DNA of 64,000 nt, taken from the NCBI GenBank assembly GCA_035535495.1, contig DATLQA010000029.1:8747-72746 (forward strand), written 5' to 3'. A model generated the notes under the pieces. The model saw only the letters and a list, made by a program, of their open reading frames with translations. It made no database searches and had not been told where the DNA came from. Shown in pieces: positions 26,185-35,799 of this stretch (position 1 is the stretch's first letter; each line of letters starts with the position of its first letter). Position numbers and translations under genes: made by a program. The stretch comes from DASUZB01 sp035535495. Lineage in GTDB: Bacteria; Actinomycetota; CALGFH01.

Positions 26185-26970
26185 ATGCCCGACCCCGACA
26201 GGGTCGCCTACCGCGTCCAGGACCGGGTGGCGACCGTCACGCTGTCCCGCCCATCCAAGCTCAACGCCATGGACCGCCAGACCTTCGCCGAGCTTCAGCG
26301 CGCCGCGGGCCGGGCGGCCGAGGACCCGGAGGTGGGCGCGGTGGTGGTCACCGGCGCCGGCCGTGCCTTCTCGTCAGGGCTCGACCTGGCCGAGTTCGCC
26401 GGCATGGCGCAGGTGGACCGCGCCGAGGAGGTGGTCGGCGAGCTGCAACGCGCGATCAGCGCCTTTGACCTGCTCCCCAAGCCGGTGGTCGCGGCGGTGA
26501 ACGGCCTGGCGGTCGGTGGCGGCCTGCAGCTCGCCATCGCCTGCGACCTGCGGGTGGCCGCCGCCTCGGCGGTGTTCGCCAGCTGGGAGATGCGCTGGGC
26601 GATCGTGCCCGACCTGGGCGGCACCGAGCGCCTGCCCCGGCTGATCGGGCTCGGCAGGGCCAAGGAGCTGGTCTTCACCGGTCGCCAGCTCAACGCCCAC
26701 GAGGCCGAGCGCATCGGCCTGGTGAACCGCGTCGTCCCCGACGACGAGCTCGCCCAGGCCGCCACCGACCTGGCGGCCGGCCTGGCGAGCGGCCCGACGC
26801 TCGCCCTCGGCATGGCCAAGCAGCTGCTCAACGAGGCGTTCGACCGCCGTGTCAGCGAGGGCCTGACCGCGGCACGGCGCGCCCAGCGCCTCACCCTGGC
26901 CTCCGCCGATCACGCCGAGGCGCGCACCGCCTTCGTGGAGCGCCGCCCGCCCCGCTTCACCGGCCGGTAG
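26185..26970 (+). CDS. Enoyl-CoA hydratase/isomerase-family protein
   Basis: 261 residues, full-length crotonase. Oxyanion-hole segments are SSGLDLAEF and NGLAVGGGLQLA. Of the two catalytic Glu residues of hydratases, the first is Gln115 here and the second is Glu135; the spacing of 20 matches the family. With only one acid it is more likely an isomerase, hydrolase or another crotonase variant than a classical hydratase. A ribosome-binding site GAAGGAG stands seven bases before the ATG. It follows dinB on the same strand by 39 bp. Confidence 0.88.
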   Translation: MPDPDRVAYRVQDRVATVTLSRPSKLNAMDRQTFAELQRAAGRAAEDPEVGAVVVTGAGRAFSSGLDLAEFAGMAQVDRAEEVVGELQRAISAFDLLPKPVVAAVNGLAVGGGLQLAIACDLRVAAASAVFASWEMRWAIVPDLGGTERLPRLIGLGRAKELVFTGRQLNAHEAERIGLVNRVVPDDELAQAATDLAAGLASGPTLALGMAKQLLNEAFDRRVSEGLTAARRAQRLTLASADHAEARTAFVERRPPRFTGR

Positions 26971-27146
26971 CCCGCCACGCCCTGCGGTCGCGCTCCCCGC
27001 GGGGGCGGTCGCCGCTCCACCCACACGTGGTGCCGCACCACGGTCCTCCGTCGCCCGCCAACCCCAGAAGCCGCCTCCATGCCAGTTCAGCAACCCGAGC
27101 CGACCGCCACGCCGGCAAATCGTGTTGCCCACGGGGCGGTCGGTTG

Positions 27147-27176
27147 TTGTTGGGCCCCCCAGGCCCCGAGTACACT
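27147..27176 (+). promoter_or_regulatory. Promoter candidate for the DUF3040 gene
   Basis: TTGTTG (27147-27152), 18-bp spacer, TACACT (27171-27176), 42 bp before the ATG. The rest of the 248-bp gap holds nothing I recognise. Confidence 0.45.
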
Positions 27177-27218
27177 CGCATTCGTCACCAACGGCCACGT
27201 CCCGGACGGAGCCTCGTC

Positions 27219-27641
27219 ATGCCCCTGTCCGAGCACGAGCAGCGCATCCTGGCCGAGATCGAGCGGCGCCTGCTCGAGGAAGACCCAAAGTTCGCCCACC
27301 ACGTGGGCTCGACCTTCCAGGCGCACCTTTCGCGGCGCCTGAAGCTCGCTGCCGTCGGTTTCGTGGTCGGGCTGATCGTGCTCGTGGCCGGGTTCGCGCA
27401 GAACGTGGCCCTCGGCGTGGCCGGGTTCGTGATCATGCTGGTGGCCATCTTCGAGTTCGTCCGCACCCTCCGCCGCCGCGCCACGGTGGAGCAGCGGCCG
27501 CAACCGCCGGGCAAGGCCACCACCGAGACACCGCCGTCACGGCCCTCCCCGCCCTCCGGAGGCATCGATTCGTGGTGGGGCAAGATGACCGAGCGCTGGC
27601 GCCAGCGCTGGGAGGAGCGGGGCGGGCCTCCGCCGCCGTAG
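27219..27641 (+). CDS. DUF3040 membrane protein
   Basis: 140 residues. Begins with the DUF3040 signature PLSEHEQRILAEIE, then two close membrane helices (about 50-70 and 73-92) and a charged, Trp-rich cytoplasmic tail (SWWGKMTERW). GGAG nine bases before the ATG. DUF3040 proteins are an actinobacterial hallmark and often lie near the dcw cluster; the function is unknown. Its transcript likely ends at the hairpin at 27663. Confidence 0.88.
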   Translation: MPLSEHEQRILAEIERRLLEEDPKFAHHVGSTFQAHLSRRLKLAAVGFVVGLIVLVAGFAQNVALGVAGFVIMLVAIFEFVRTLRRRATVEQRPQPPGKATTETPPSRPSPPSGGIDSWWGKMTERWRQRWEERGGPPPP

Positions 27642-27662
27642 CCAGCGCCACCCACCGACTTC

Positions 27663-27693
27663 CGGGACGCCCGAGCACCTGACGGGCGTCCCG
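27663..27693. terminator. Bidirectional terminator hairpin
   Basis: Perfect 11-bp stem CGGGACGCCCG (27663-27673) / 27683-27693, loop of nine, between the convergent DUF3040 and TgpA genes. TT follows on the plus side only; otherwise no U-tract. Confidence 0.7.
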
Positions 27694-27741
27694 TTCACGT
27701 GTGGGCGCGCCGCCGGCTCAAGCCGGGGTCAGGGTTGGGAT

Positions 27742-30111
27742 TCAGCGGTGCAGCGCCGGGACCTTCTCCTCCTGCGCCGCCTTGCCGTTGCGGCCGTTAC
27801 GGACGAGGCGGCGGCGGGCGGAGAGCACCACCGGGTGCGGCGCGAGCAGGCTGCGCGGGCTGAGCGCCGCGATCAGGCGGCGTCGCCAGCCGAGACGGGC
27901 GGCCAGGGCGGCGCGGACCGACCGGCCGAGCCGGCGAGCGCGGTGGGCCGACTCCTCGCTGGTGCCGTCGTGGGCGTACTCCGCCGCCACGTACAGGCGG
28001 GTCAGCTCGCCCATCGGCGCGGTGGCGGCCTGGTAGTCGGGCGCCAGCCGCGCGGCATAGGCATCAGGGGTCTCGGCCAGGCGACGGCCGATGCCCGCAT
28101 CCTCCGCCCAGGCGGTCACCTCCTGATACGCCTCGGCCACGGCGTCGCGCGGGCGCCTGCCCGCCCGCCGCCTGGCGACCTGGTTGCGGGCCGCCTTGAC
28201 CAGCGGCACCGCGAGCACCAGCAGGACCACGGCGAGGGGAACCACCACCAGCGGCCGCCGCCAGAGCGGCCGCTGGCCACCGCCCCCCCCGAGCGCCGGG
28301 TCCAGGGACTCGTCGGGGCGCTCGAGCTGACCGACCCTGGTCGTCTGGGTCGGTCCAGAGGTGACGGTCGCGCCGGCCCCGTTGCTGGGCTGCGGGCTGG
28401 TGACGATCGGCGTCGCCGGGTTCGCGGTGGAGTAGCCCGGCACGTCCACCTGGTCCGGCCGCGGGGTCGGCTCGAAGCGGACCCAGCCGATGTTGTTGAA
28501 CCAGATCTCGGGCCAGGCGTGGGCGTCGCGGGTGGTCACCTCGAAGACGTCGCCGATGCGCTGGCCCGGGGTGAAGCCGATCGCCACCCTGGCGGGCAGC
28601 CCGAGCGAGCGGGCCATCGCCGCCATTGCCGAGGCGAACTGCTCGCAGTAGCCGCGGCGGACGCTGAACAGGAAGCGGGTCAGCTGGTCCCGCCCGGTGG
28701 CCAGGTCGCCGACGGTGAGGTCGTAGGTGAACTGGCTGGAGCGGAGGTAGCGCTGCAGGTACAGGGCCTTCTGGTAGGCCGTCGGGGCGGACCGGGTGAC
28801 GTCCTGGGCCAGCCTGAAGACGCGGGAGTCGAGGCCGTCGATCTGCCGGTAGCCCTCGCCTGGCTCGTTGGTGTAGTCCTGGCTGCGAACCAGGTCCTCG
28901 GGCGAGGGCAGCGGCACGGCCGACTCGACCGTGTAGCTGAAGCCCCGGCGGAAGCGGGTCTTGGTGGCCAGTCCCCGGTTGGCCAGGTTCTGCCAGACCC
29001 GCTTGTCGGTCTCGACGGTGACCGGCGCGACCGCGGCGGGCAGGTAGGCACCGGAACCGCTCCCGGCGAGCTGGTCGATCACGTACCGCTGGGTGAGCTT
29101 GTTGGTGCGTGACCCGGCGGCGACGTCCAGGGTCGAGGGGCCGCGGACGAAGGGGACCAGATCGTCCAGGCGGCCAGAGGCGAACCAGTTGGTCCCGTCG
29201 AAGCGGTCGAGGGTGAGCAGGCGCCAGTAGTCCCCGGTGGTCGCCTCCACGGTGAACATGCGGGTCTCCTCGACGGCGCGCAGGCGCGTGCGCAGGGAGA
29301 CGAACGGGTTGATGCTCACCGGCGCGTCGGCCGCGACCCCGGTGCGGTAGTCAAGCAGCGGCGCCCGACCGTAACCGGGCAGGAGCCACGGCGCGCTCAG
29401 CGCGATCACGCCGGCGGCCACGGCCAGCCAGCGCCCGGTGCTGGCGGCTGGGGTGGCCGGCAGCCGCCAGCCCGACGCGGGCCGCGCCCGCGGGGTCGAC
29501 ACCCAGCGGCCCCAGGTGGCCAGCCGGGCGCGGCCCTCGGTGAGCAGCACGCCGGCCGCTCCCAGCAGGAACCACAGCGCGTACCAGGCGGGGCTGGAGT
29601 TGCGCACGATCGCCGGGAACACGAACAGCCCGAGCGCGGGCACCACCGCCAGCAGCGGCTGCCTGGCCCGGAAGGTGAGCCCGTCCGCCGAGGTCGCCAC
29701 CGCCCACGCCCCGGCACAGGTGATCAGCAGGAACTCGCGGGTGACGTTGACCGGGGCGGCCTGGTCGACCACCCCCCGCATGGCCACCTGCGCCGCCTCG
29801 ACCATCGCCTGCAGCGTGCCCGGGGTGGGGATCACCACCCAGAGGGTGTCGGGGAACAGCAGGATGCCGGCGACCACCACGAACCCGACGGCCATGCCGG
29901 CGAGCGACAGGAGCTGGCCGGCGCCGCCGCGGCGCAGCAGCGCGGCCAGGCCGACCGCGGACAGCATCGTCAGCCAGGTCGGCAGCCACCAGGCGTTGCC
30001 CTCGTAGAGGCGGCCGACCGAGAGCGAAGCGCCGGTCAGGAGGCCGACGAGGGCGACGGTCTGTGCGACGTCGGTGTTGCGCGCCCCAGTGGCGCGGTCA
30101 GTCGATGCCAT
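27742..30111 (-). CDS. TgpA-family membrane transglutaminase-like protein
   Basis: 789 residues: a block of membrane helices (about 15-210), an extracellular region with the DUF3488-like part and the transglutaminase core, one more helix (about 635-655) and a cytoplasmic DUF4129-like tail. The papain-type triad appears as Cys489 (RRGYCEQF), His531 (RDAHAWPE) and the following Glu/Asp segment (WVRFEPTPR). Its start overlaps the DUF58 gene by 76 bp. TgpA, DUF58 and MoxR are a conserved trio; the extracytoplasmic protease- or ligase-like reaction is unknown, though TgpA is essential in Pseudomonas. Confidence 0.92.
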   Translation of the reverse strand: MASTDRATGARNTDVAQTVALVGLLTGASLSVGRLYEGNAWWLPTWLTMLSAVGLAALLRRGGAGQLLSLAGMAVGFVVVAGILLFPDTLWVVIPTPGTLQAMVEAAQVAMRGVVDQAAPVNVTREFLLITCAGAWAVATSADGLTFRARQPLLAVVPALGLFVFPAIVRNSSPAWYALWFLLGAAGVLLTEGRARLATWGRWVSTPRARPASGWRLPATPAASTGRWLAVAAGVIALSAPWLLPGYGRAPLLDYRTGVAADAPVSINPFVSLRTRLRAVEETRMFTVEATTGDYWRLLTLDRFDGTNWFASGRLDDLVPFVRGPSTLDVAAGSRTNKLTQRYVIDQLAGSGSGAYLPAAVAPVTVETDKRVWQNLANRGLATKTRFRRGFSYTVESAVPLPSPEDLVRSQDYTNEPGEGYRQIDGLDSRVFRLAQDVTRSAPTAYQKALYLQRYLRSSQFTYDLTVGDLATGRDQLTRFLFSVRRGYCEQFASAMAAMARSLGLPARVAIGFTPGQRIGDVFEVTTRDAHAWPEIWFNNIGWVRFEPTPRPDQVDVPGYSTANPATPIVTSPQPSNGAGATVTSGPTQTTRVGQLERPDESLDPALGGGGGQRPLWRRPLVVVPLAVVLLVLAVPLVKAARNQVARRRAGRRPRDAVAEAYQEVTAWAEDAGIGRRLAETPDAYAARLAPDYQAATAPMGELTRLYVAAEYAHDGTSEESAHRARRLGRSVRAALAARLGWRRRLIAALSPRSLLAPHPVVLSARRRLVRNGRNGKAAQEEKVPALHR

Positions 30112-31325
30112 GGCTGTTCCAGTCGGTCGCTGCGGTTCAGGGCGGCGGTGCGCCAGCCGGCGCGTTCGAGCATGGTGGCCGCCCCGGCGGCGCGGGCGTC
30201 GCCGGCGGCCAGGTCCCTGGCGGCCAGGCCGGTCCAGGTGTCGGCCCTGACCAGCATGGCGAGCGCTCCGCCGAAGCCGAGCCTCGCCCTGGCCAGGACG
30301 GCGGCCTCCTCCGGGTCGGGGATGGTGAGCACCGCGATCAGCATGCCCTCACCGGAGAGGCGGGCGAGCTGGTCGGCCATGGGCACCAGCGAGGCGCCAC
30401 GGCTCGGGCCGACGGTGGCCAGGAAGTCGAGGATGGCGTCGGCCTGATCCATCCCGGTCGGCGGCACCACCCGCTCGCCGCCGTCGGTCAGCAGGGCGAG
30501 CTCGTAGCCCGAGCGGGCCAGGCGGACGGCCATCGAGGCGGTGGCCGAGATGGCCCGCTCCAGCGAGGACTGGTCGCCGTGGCCCAGGTGGGCCTGCTTG
30601 CGGAGGTCGACGGCGAGCAGGGCGCGGGCGCGCCAGGGCTGCTCCTCCTGGCGGATCATCAGCTGGCCCCGCTTGGCCGAGGAGCGCCAGTGGACCTTGC
30701 GCAGGTCGTCGCCGTCGCGGTACTCGCGGGTGGTGTAGAACTCGTCGCCGCGGGTGAACAGCCGCCGCACCCTGGCCGCCGAGGCGCTGGCGAAGTCGCC
30801 GCCCATGCCAGGCGCCGAGAGCCCTTCGACGCGGGGGTGGATGATCACCTCGGAGGTGCCCGCCACCTCGGAGATGACCTGGGCCAGCCCGAAGGGGTCG
30901 AGCAGCCGCACCGACAGCGGGCCGATGGTGTAGCGGCCACGGGTCATGGCGGTCAGCTCGTAGTGCAGGGTCTCGTGGTCGCCGCCGGCGAGGCCGGGCA
31001 CCACGAAGCGGGCGGCCGGCCCGAACTGGTAGGGGAGCTGGTCCTCGAGCAGCAGCACGCCGGTCTCGAAGCGGGCCGGGTTGTGCAGCCGCACGGTGGC
31101 CGCGATCCGGCTGCCGACCGTCGCCCGCAGCGGCCGCACCGAGCGGGTGCAGGTCAGCCGGTAGCGGCCGAACCGCACCACCAGCCAGGCGCCGAGCGGG
31201 AGCACCAGCGCGGCCACGGCCAGCATGAACAGCTCAGGCACGCCGGTGAGCAGACCCACCAGCCAGAGCGCCACCGCGGCGGCGCCGAACCCGAACGCTC
31301 TCGGGGTGAAGGTGCGCCAGCCCAC
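30036..31325 (-). CDS. DUF58 membrane protein
   Basis: 429 residues. Two N-terminal membrane helices (about 10-50), then the cytoplasmic von Willebrand A-like DUF58 domain with the signature FYTTREYRDGDDLRKVHW near 200 and WRSSAKRGQLM. Six bases separate it from moxR and it overlaps the TgpA gene, so the three are one operon. It is thought to be the partner on which the MoxR chaperone acts. Confidence 0.92.
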   Translation of the reverse strand: MGWRTFTPRAFGFGAAAVALWLVGLLTGVPELFMLAVAALVLPLGAWLVVRFGRYRLTCTRSVRPLRATVGSRIAATVRLHNPARFETGVLLLEDQLPYQFGPAARFVVPGLAGGDHETLHYELTAMTRGRYTIGPLSVRLLDPFGLAQVISEVAGTSEVIIHPRVEGLSAPGMGGDFASASAARVRRLFTRGDEFYTTREYRDGDDLRKVHWRSSAKRGQLMIRQEEQPWRARALLAVDLRKQAHLGHGDQSSLERAISATASMAVRLARSGYELALLTDGGERVVPPTGMDQADAILDFLATVGPSRGASLVPMADQLARLSGEGMLIAVLTIPDPEEAAVLARARLGFGGALAMLVRADTWTGLAARDLAAGDARAAGAATMLERAGWRTAALNRSDRLEQPWHRLTAPLGRATPTSHRPSPSSAS

Positions 31326-31331
31326 GGCGGG

Positions 31332-32315
<984 letters not shown>

Positions 32316-32349
32316 CCGGGGGCTCCTTTCATGCCGGATCTACCCACCG

Positions 32350-32355
32350 ATTGTA
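32350..32355 (-). promoter_or_regulatory. Candidate -10 for the moxR operon
   Basis: Minus strand TACAAT 35 bp before the moxR start codon, matching the -10 read before the PASTA kinase. No clear -35. Confidence 0.4.
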
Positions 32356-32410
32356 GAAGCGTGGCGCTGGCTGCGGGCGGTCGGGCGGGTGCGGGCCGGC
32401 TAAGGATTGG

Positions 32411-33097
32411 GTGAGTATGCTTCGGGTGGTCATGCCTTCCGCACCAGAGACCCGCGCCAAACTGCTGGCCGCCGCCCGGCAGGCCTTCGCCGACCTGGGC
32501 TACGGCAAGGCCCGGGTGGAGGACGTGGTGGCCCGCGCCGGGGTCGGCCACGGCACCTTCTACGCCTACTTCCCCAACAAGCGGGCCGCGCTGGCCGCCC
32601 TCATCCACGAGAACGCGGCCACCCTGGTCGGCCTGGCCGGCCAGCCGTGGGGCGCCCCCCGGCGCCCGCGGCGCACCGGCGGGGCGTCGGGCAAGTCCCC
32701 GCCCGTCCCCACCGCGAACCAGGTGCGGGACAGCCTGGTCGCGGTGCTCGGCGGGCTGGCCGATCTGTACGACGCCGACGCGGACCTGATCGTGCTCTGG
32801 ACCGAGGCGTCCATGCGCGACCCCGAGCTCGGCCGGGTGCTCGACGAGGTGCGGCGGCAGTTCGCCAAGCGCGTGGCCCGCAACATCGAGCGGGCGGCCG
32901 CCCAGGGGCTCACCCGCCCGGTCGACGCCCACACCGCGGCGACCGCCCTGGCCGCGATGGCCGAGCAGACCCTGTTCCTGCGCGCCGTCCGCAAGGAGCC
33001 ACTGGACCGGGACACCACCGTGCAGACCCTCGCCGACCTCTGGTACCACGCCCTGTACCGCGAGCAACCGGGCGATCCGGACGGTTCCACGCAGTAG
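32411..33097 (+). CDS. TetR-family regulator
   Basis: 228 residues from a GTG at 32411 (AAGG five bases upstream); ATGs at codons 3 and 8 are alternatives. HTH region: KLLAAARQAFADLGYGKARV, then DVVARAGVGHGTFYAYF, about residues 16-58. A ~25-residue basic, Pro-rich insert (about 80-103) separates the DNA-binding part from the helical ligand domain. It is divergent from the moxR operon over 95 bp and could control it, itself, or the kinase gene downstream. No palindrome in the gap stands out. Confidence 0.87.
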   Translation: MSMLRVVMPSAPETRAKLLAAARQAFADLGYGKARVEDVVARAGVGHGTFYAYFPNKRAALAALIHENAATLVGLAGQPWGAPRRPRRTGGASGKSPPVPTANQVRDSLVAVLGGLADLYDADADLIVLWTEASMRDPELGRVLDEVRRQFAKRVARNIERAAAQGLTRPVDAHTAATALAAMAEQTLFLRAVRKEPLDRDTTVQTLADLWYHALYREQPGDPDGSTQ

Positions 33098-33256
33098 GTC
33101 TGACCTCGTTCTCCGCACGCTCTGCCCGGTTCGTCCCGGCCCACCCGGTTGCCGGTCGCCTCCGGGCTGCGCGTCGCGGTACGGTTGCGCCAGTTCGAGC
33201 ACTGCTGCCGGGGTAACCGGCGGTGCAGGTGACATCGGACTACGAAGGGAGGGGGC

Positions 33257-35125
33257 GTGCCGGGCAAGGATGCCGGCGGCGCGCCTGGTCGCTCTCCGCT
33301 GGACCAGGCGGCGCGGCGCTGGGCGATGCCTGGCGTGGTGGACCCGCATCCTGGACGCTGGCTCGAGGGCCCACCCGACGTCGACGAGCTGCTGCGGCAG
33401 GTGGTCGAGGGGTCGGTGGGGCTGGCCGGTGCCGCCGACGGCCTGATCTGGCTGCCGGAGGAGGAGGGCAAGCGGCTGGTGGTCCGGTGCGGTACAGGCC
33501 GCTTCGCCGCCAGCCTCGGCCAGGCCGCGCGCTTCGGGGAGGGGCTCGCCGGCGGCATCTGGGAGCGGGCGGCCCCGCTCGCGGTCGACGACTACCAGGC
33601 CTGGCCGGACCGGGCCTCCGAAGGACTCGGGCACGGCGAGGTCCGGGCGGTGCTGGCGGCGCCGCTGGTCTCGGCCGGGGCCGTGGTCGGCGTGCTCGGC
33701 CTGGCGGCCGAGCCGGGACACCGTTTCGGCGAGGCCGAGGTGGAGCTGGTGCGGGTGCTCGGCGAGCTGGCCGGGGCCGCCGTCGACCACGCCCAGCGGG
33801 AGCATGCCGCCCACCGCCGCCTGCTCGAGCAGGCGACCACCGAGGCGTGGCTGCGGGCCAACGAGCTCCGCTACCGGACCCTGATCGAGCAGATCGACGC
33901 GGTCACCTACTCCGAGGCCTTCGCCGTCGGCGGCGCCCAGATGATGTACGTCAGCCCACAGGTCACCGAGAAGCTCGGCTACACCCCCGAGGAGGTCGGC
34001 CAGCCGGGCTTCTGGAAGGGGCTGGTCCACCCGGACGACCGCGAGCGGGTGCTCGCCGAGGACGAGCAGGTCGAGCTCACCGGCGTGCCGTGGCGCATGG
34101 AGTACCGCGTGGTCGGCCGCGACGGGCAGGTGCTGTGGATCCGCGACCACGCCGTGCTGGTCCGCGACGGCCGGGGGCGGCCCGCGTTCTGGCAGGGCCT
34201 GTGGATCGACGTCACCGACCAGAAGCTGGCCGAGCAGGCCATGCGCGAGGCGCTGGAGCTGGAGCGCGAGGCCACCAGCCGGCTGCGGGCGCTGGACGAG
34301 CTGAAGAACACCTTCCTCGACGCGGTCTCCCACGAGCTGCGGACGCCGCTCGCCTCGGTCATCGGGATCGCCCTGACGCTGCAGCGGGCGCGCACCAGCC
34401 TCGCCCCCGCCGACGCCGACGACCTGATCGACCGGCTCGTCTACAGCGCGGCAAAGCTCGACCAGCTCCTCTCCGACCTGCTCGACCTGGACCGCCTGAG
34501 CCGCGGCATCGTCGCCCCCAAGCTGCGCCGCACCGACGTGGCCGCGCTGGTCTCCCGGCTCGCCGCGGAGTGGGAGGCGCAGCACGGCCGCCGCCTCGGC
34601 ATGCAGCTGGACCCGGTGGTCGCCTGGGTCGACCCCGCCAAGGTGGAGCGCATCGTGGAGAACCTGCTCTCCAACGCCGCCAGGCACACCAGCCAGGCGA
34701 CGCCGGTCTGGGTCCGGGTGGCACGGCACGGCGGCGACGTGCTGGTCGCGGTCGACGACGCCGGCGGCGGCGTGCCGGGCGAGCTGCGCACCGCGCTGTT
34801 CGAACCGTTCCGCCAGGGCCCCAACGTGCCCGGCTACGCGCCCGGCGTCGGCATCGGGCTCTCCCTGGTGGCCCGCTTCGCCGAGCTGCACGGCGGCCGG
34901 GCCTGGGTGGAGGACCGGCCAGGCGGCGGCTCCTCCTTCCGGGTGCGGCTGCCCGATCCGCCGGCGCCCGCCGGCGAGCCGGAGGCCCCGCCCGAGCCGC
35001 CCGAGCGCCGCGGCCTTCGCGCCGGCATCACCGTCCTCGAGACCCCGGCGGGCCAGATGGAGCCGGAGGCAGCCGCGCCCGAGCCGACCGAGCCACCGGA
35101 CGAAGACGGCGGGAACACGAGGTAA
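33257..35125 (+). CDS. GAF-PAS sensor histidine kinase (orphan)
   Basis: 622 residues, no membrane helix, so cytoplasmic. GAF domain (about 42-180), PAS with PAC (about 205-325), HisKA with phospho-acceptor His359 (DAVSHELRTPL), HATPase with N box (ENLLSNAARH, about 468), G1 (DDAGGG) and G2 (GIGLSL) boxes. The last ~65 residues are a Pro/Glu-rich tail. GTG start with AGGGAGGG four bases upstream. No response regulator is adjacent, so its partner is elsewhere. It may sense a small ligand or redox cue through GAF/PAS. Confidence 0.92.
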   Translation: MPGKDAGGAPGRSPLDQAARRWAMPGVVDPHPGRWLEGPPDVDELLRQVVEGSVGLAGAADGLIWLPEEEGKRLVVRCGTGRFAASLGQAARFGEGLAGGIWERAAPLAVDDYQAWPDRASEGLGHGEVRAVLAAPLVSAGAVVGVLGLAAEPGHRFGEAEVELVRVLGELAGAAVDHAQREHAAHRRLLEQATTEAWLRANELRYRTLIEQIDAVTYSEAFAVGGAQMMYVSPQVTEKLGYTPEEVGQPGFWKGLVHPDDRERVLAEDEQVELTGVPWRMEYRVVGRDGQVLWIRDHAVLVRDGRGRPAFWQGLWIDVTDQKLAEQAMREALELEREATSRLRALDELKNTFLDAVSHELRTPLASVIGIALTLQRARTSLAPADADDLIDRLVYSAAKLDQLLSDLLDLDRLSRGIVAPKLRRTDVAALVSRLAAEWEAQHGRRLGMQLDPVVAWVDPAKVERIVENLLSNAARHTSQATPVWVRVARHGGDVLVAVDDAGGGVPGELRTALFEPFRQGPNVPGYAPGVGIGLSLVARFAELHGGRAWVEDRPGGGSSFRVRLPDPPAPAGEPEAPPEPPERRGLRAGITVLETPAGQMEPEAAAPEPTEPPDEDGGNTR

Positions 35126-35154
35126 ACCGCACGCTACCGTCGAGTACGGCTGGC

Positions 35155-35160
35155 TATACT
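35155..35160 (+). promoter_or_regulatory. Candidate -10 for the HNH gene
   Basis: TATACT, 43 bp before the ATG at 35204; the -35 region is poor. Confidence 0.35.
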
Positions 35161-35203
35161 CATGCCCAGCGCGATCCGTCGACGGTCACCACGGGAGCGG
35201 CCA

Positions 35204-35719
35204 ATGGAGCGAGCACTGGTCCTCAACGCCTCGTACCAGCCGATCTGTGTCGTGCCGGTGCGTCGGGCGGTGGTGCTCGTGCTGAAGGAGAAAGCCGACG
35301 TCCTGGTCCCCAGGGACGCGCTGGTGCGGGGTGCCACCATCGCCATCCAGGCGCCGAGCGTGATCCGCCTGCGCTACGTGGTGAAGGTGCCGTTCCGCGC
35401 CAGAGCCGGGCTGTCGCGCCGGGCCGTGTTCGTGCGCGACGACCACACCTGCCAGTACTGTGGCGGCAGGGCAGAGAACGTCGACCATGTCATCCCGCGC
35501 TCCCGCGGTGGCCTGCACGTCTGGGAGAACGTGGTAGCCGCCTGCCGGCGCTGCAACAGCCGCAAGGAGGACCGCCTTCCACACGAGGTCGGCTTCCGGT
35601 TGCGACGCGAGCCACGCGCGCCCAAGGAGACGCTCTGGATCGTGATCGCGGTCGGGCACATCGACCCGGGGTGGGTCCCATACCTCGGCGTCGAGCCGAG
35701 CACGGCGGTCCCGGCCTGA
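35204..35719 (+). CDS. HNH endonuclease-fold protein
   Basis: 171 residues from the ATG at 35204, chosen because GGAG lies six bases upstream and related proteins start at RALVLNASYQP; an ATG at 35162 would add 14 residues. The HNH core is CQYCGG, then VDHVIPRSRGG, then WENVVAACRRCNSRK: two zinc CxxC pairs around the catalytic His and Asn. This short stand-alone HNH type is common in actinobacteria and is not an intein or intron enzyme; its natural substrate is unknown. Confidence 0.88.
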   Translation: MERALVLNASYQPICVVPVRRAVVLVLKEKADVLVPRDALVRGATIAIQAPSVIRLRYVVKVPFRARAGLSRRAVFVRDDHTCQYCGGRAENVDHVIPRSRGGLHVWENVVAACRRCNSRKEDRLPHEVGFRLRREPRAPKETLWIVIAVGHIDPGWVPYLGVEPSTAVPA

Positions 35720-35749
35720 GGGTTACGACGGGGTTCAACAGGTAGCAGC

Positions 35750-35795
35750 CCGGGGGGTTCGGGGGGCGGGTCGCCCCCGATGAGTCAGGGGGCGG
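35750..35795 (+). repeat. G-rich hairpin repeat, copy A
   Basis: Runs of G (GGGGGGTTCGGGGGGC), a loop, GCCCCC (35773-35778), then GATGAGTCAGGGGGC. The stem is GGGGGC (35762-35767) / GCCCCC. It lies between the HNH gene and the metallophosphoesterase gene and supplies the purine-rich stretch before the latter's start. Same family as the copies in murF, murD and upstream of ftsZ. Confidence 0.6.
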
Positions 35796-35799
35796 TCCG

